A stretch of DNA of 64,000 nucleotides from Pseudobutyrivibrio ruminis DSM 9787 (GTDB lineage: Bacteria; Bacillota; Clostridia; Lachnospirales; Lachnospiraceae): contig NZ_OBMR01000008.1 in NCBI RefSeq assembly GCF_900218035.1, positions 1 through 64,000 of the forward strand, in the 5' to 3' direction. The translations under genes were made by a program, and so were the position numbers. Numbering within the stretch: position 1 is the stretch's first letter; each line of letters starts with the position of its first letter. The notes under the pieces are model-generated. The model was given only the letters and a program-made list of their open reading frames with translations. It was not told the DNA's origin and ran no database searches. Positions 62,256 to 64,000 of the stretch are shown one piece after another.

Positions 62256-62816
62256 ATGAAGAATAATTTTTCTACAAAAACAATTGTTGCTACTGGATTA
62301 GGTGCGGCCTTATTCCTAGTATTATTTATGTTTGTAAAGGTGCCTTCTCCAGTGCCAGAGACTAATCTGCAGATTGCTTATGGCGTATCTAGTTTTTTTG
62401 CAGCCTTGTTTGGTCCAGTTGCAGGACTTTTGGTAGCATTTGTAGGACATGCACTTTCTGATTTTATTCAGTATGGCTCACCATGGTGGAGCTGGGTTGT
62501 GGCATCAGGTGTTAGCGGATTTATTTCAGGATTTGCGGCAAAGAAAGTATCATCTGCAGTAGAAGAAGGAAGATTTGGAAAAACAGAAATCATTTTCTTT
62601 ACAGTATGGGTTGTAATAGCCAATGCAATTGCTTGGATTCTGGTTGCGCCTGTCCTTGATATTGTTTTATATAGCGAGCCAGCAAATAAAGTATTCATTC
62701 AGGGAGCAACAGCTTTTGTTGTGGATGCCATTGTTTCTGTAATCGTAGGCATTATACTTTTGAAGGCTTATTCTGCTACAAAAACAAAAAAAGGAAGCCT
62801 GGCAAAAGAAGATTAA
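62256..62816 (+). CDS. ECF transporter S component, UPF0397 family
   Basis: 186 residues, about five to six transmembrane helices. The opening KTIVATGLGAALFLVLFMFV and FGPVAGLLVAFVGHALSDFIQYGSPWWSWVVASGVSGFISGF match UPF0397. These S components often have a dedicated ATPase beside them, and here a double-domain ECF ATPase gene follows. The substrate is not established. It has an AAGGGGGA site. Confidence 0.88.
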   Translation: MKNNFSTKTIVATGLGAALFLVLFMFVKVPSPVPETNLQIAYGVSSFFAALFGPVAGLLVAFVGHALSDFIQYGSPWWSWVVASGVSGFISGFAAKKVSSAVEEGRFGKTEIIFFTVWVVIANAIAWILVAPVLDIVLYSEPANKVFIQGATAFVVDAIVSVIVGIILLKAYSATKTKKGSLAKED

Positions 62817-62830
62817 GCTAAGAAATAAAG

Positions 62831-62862
62831 GGGGAGGCTGAGAGGCCTTCCCTATTTTTTAT
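62831..62862 (+). terminator. Weak hairpin between the S component and ATPase genes
   Basis: GGGAGGC and GCCTTCCC pair imperfectly, followed by ATTTTTTA. It may be a leaky terminator within the unit. Confidence 0.45.
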
Positions 62863-62876
62863 TGAGGTTAGTATTG

Positions 62877-64000
62877 ATGAATGATGTTTTAGTAGAATTT
62901 AGAGATTATAGCTTTCAGTATTTTGAACAGAGTCAGCCCACCCTTAAAAACATAAATTTGAAAATTAAAAAAGGGGAAAAGGTACTGATACTTGGACCTT
63001 CTGGCTCAGGAAAAAGTACTCTTGGCAACTGCATAAATGGACTGATTCCGTTTGCCCACAAGGGAAAGATAGATGGAAAGCTATTTGTGGATGGAATAGA
63101 AAATAAAAATTCCAGCTTATTTGAACTGTCCAATCATGTGGGAACGGTTCTTCAGGATAGCGATGGACAGTTTATTGGACTAAGTGTTGGCGAAGATATT
63201 GCCTTTGCCCTAGAGAACGATATGGTTGAGCAATCACTGATGCATGAACGTGTGCAGAAAATTGCCAACATTGTTGATATGGGGCAGCTGTTAAACCAAA
63301 ATCCCCACGATTTAAGTGGAGGTCAAAAACAGAGGGTATCATTAGCAGGAGTTATGGTTGATGATGTAGACATTCTTCTTTTTGATGAACCTCTTGCGAA
63401 CCTTGATCCTAAGACTGGAAAAATAGCAATTGAGCTTATTGATTCCATTTCCCAAAATGATAAAACTGTCATCATAATAGAACATCGCTTGGAGGATGTG
63501 TTACACAAAAAGGTTGACAGGATTGTAGTGATGAATGATGGCTCCATTGTTATGGACGACACTCCAGATAATGTGCTTTCCAGCGATATTTTGCAAAAAT
63601 ACGGTATACGAGAGCCTTTGTATTTGACTGCAGCAAAATATGCCAAGATTGATATTGTGCCTGAACTGAAGCCTGCATATTTGGAAACCTTTAATGTAGA
63701 ACTATGCAAGGACAAAATTAGAAGCTGGTATGAATCAAATCATGTCCGGGAACAAAAGGAAAATAATTCACCACTTTTGGAAATTAAAAACATATCCTTT
63801 TCTTATGACGGTAAAAGACCAATTCTTCAAAACGTAAATGCGATAATTAATGAAGGAGAAATGGTAAGTATAGTTGGCAAAAATGGAGCCGGAAAAACAA
63901 CGCTTTCTTCTATTCTTTGTGGGTTCATAAAGCCTGACGAGGGCACTGTACTCATGGAAGGCAAAGACTTATCACAATACTCTATTTCTGAGCGAGCCGA
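62877..64000 (+). CDS. ECF transporter double-domain ATPase (YkoD-like), partial at the window edge
   Basis: The frame is open to the end of the window (374 residues seen). The first ATPase domain is complete: Walker A GPSGSGKST, signature DLSGGQKQRVSLAG and Walker B ILLFDEPLANLDP, then EHRLEDV. The second domain begins with SFSYDGKRPILQNVN and Walker A GKNGAGKTT. Two fused ECF-type ATPases are the YkoD/CbiO pair arrangement that goes with UPF0397-type S components. An EcfT gene is expected next. GAGG upstream. Confidence 0.9.
   Translation, partial: MNDVLVEFRDYSFQYFEQSQPTLKNINLKIKKGEKVLILGPSGSGKSTLGNCINGLIPFAHKGKIDGKLFVDGIENKNSSLFELSNHVGTVLQDSDGQFIGLSVGEDIAFALENDMVEQSLMHERVQKIANIVDMGQLLNQNPHDLSGGQKQRVSLAGVMVDDVDILLFDEPLANLDPKTGKIAIELIDSISQNDKTVIIIEHRLEDVLHKKVDRIVVMNDGSIVMDDTPDNVLSSDILQKYGIREPLYLTAAKYAKIDIVPELKPAYLETFNVELCKDKIRSWYESNHVREQKENNSPLLEIKNISFSYDGKRPILQNVNAIINEGEMVSIVGKNGAGKTTLSSILCGFIKPDEGTVLMEGKDLSQYSISERA

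Overview
The window looks like chromosome of a low-GC, Gram-positive anaerobe of the Lachnospiraceae, probably Butyrivibrio or Pseudobutyrivibrio-like. This rests on gene content and style, not on a search: an acpP-accBCDA-fabHKDGFZ-marR cluster using FabK, several ECF transporter S components, TPP and FMN riboswitches, strong AGGAGG ribosome binding sites and motile-cell genes. No tRNA, rRNA or CRISPR array was seen.

Region 1 (1-14.1 kb): the 3' end of an IS3-family element, a conserved hypothetical gene with a candidate flagellar-type promoter, ispE, a GntR/FCD regulator, a DUF1934 protein, a TPP-riboswitch-controlled ThiT gene, hflX and a Na/Pi cotransporter. A 0.67-kb foldback (7229-7897) separates the last from an FMN-riboswitch-controlled ribU. 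An SGNH hydrolase, a membrane diguanylate cyclase and a chemoreceptor follow.

Region 2 (14.2-23.9 kb): a complete type II fatty-acid synthesis operon from ACP to FabZ, ending in a MarR/FabT-like regulator. Similar palindromes sit in the promoters of acpP and of the regulator gene, which suggests autoregulated control. AccD lacks its usual zinc ribbon.

Region 3 (24.1-33.2 kb): a sugar operon with a ROK repressor, a multiple-monosaccharide ABC transporter, a PfkB kinase, a Cof-type HAD phosphatase and an AGE-family epimerase/isomerase. The set fits uptake of a hexose such as mannose, isomerisation to fructose and phosphorylation. It is followed by an array of ten hairpin-forming repeats whose two stem arms change together along the array.

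Region 4 (33.2-49.2 kb): housekeeping and accessory genes, a glycerate module (CdaR regulator, GntP permease, type 2 glycerate kinase), a Y-family polymerase/YolD pair with LexA-like boxes and an SRAP-like remnant, and an Amadori-product operon (permease, GntR regulator, FrlD kinase, a stand-alone UTRA protein, FrlB deglycase) with a divergent amidohydrolase.

Region 5 (49.3-60.8 kb) is an accessory island. A WYL regulator, a metallo-beta-lactamase-fold (beta-CASP-like) nuclease, a PD-(D/E)XK-like protein, small unknown proteins and a tandem AAA+ ATPase share a five-copy palindrome, ATGTGC-N8-GCACAT, in their intergenic regions. This is the best candidate here for an undescribed, possibly defence-like, system. 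Next to it lie two tyrosine-recombinase remnants, a truncated ClpX-like gene, an internally deleted nitroreductase, two related Cys-rich small proteins, an HD protein and a Fic protein with a perfect 12-bp inverted repeat at its promoter.

Region 6 (60.8-64 kb): an ECF S component with a TIM-barrel amidohydrolase, then a UPF0397 S component and a double-domain ECF ATPase gene that runs off the window.
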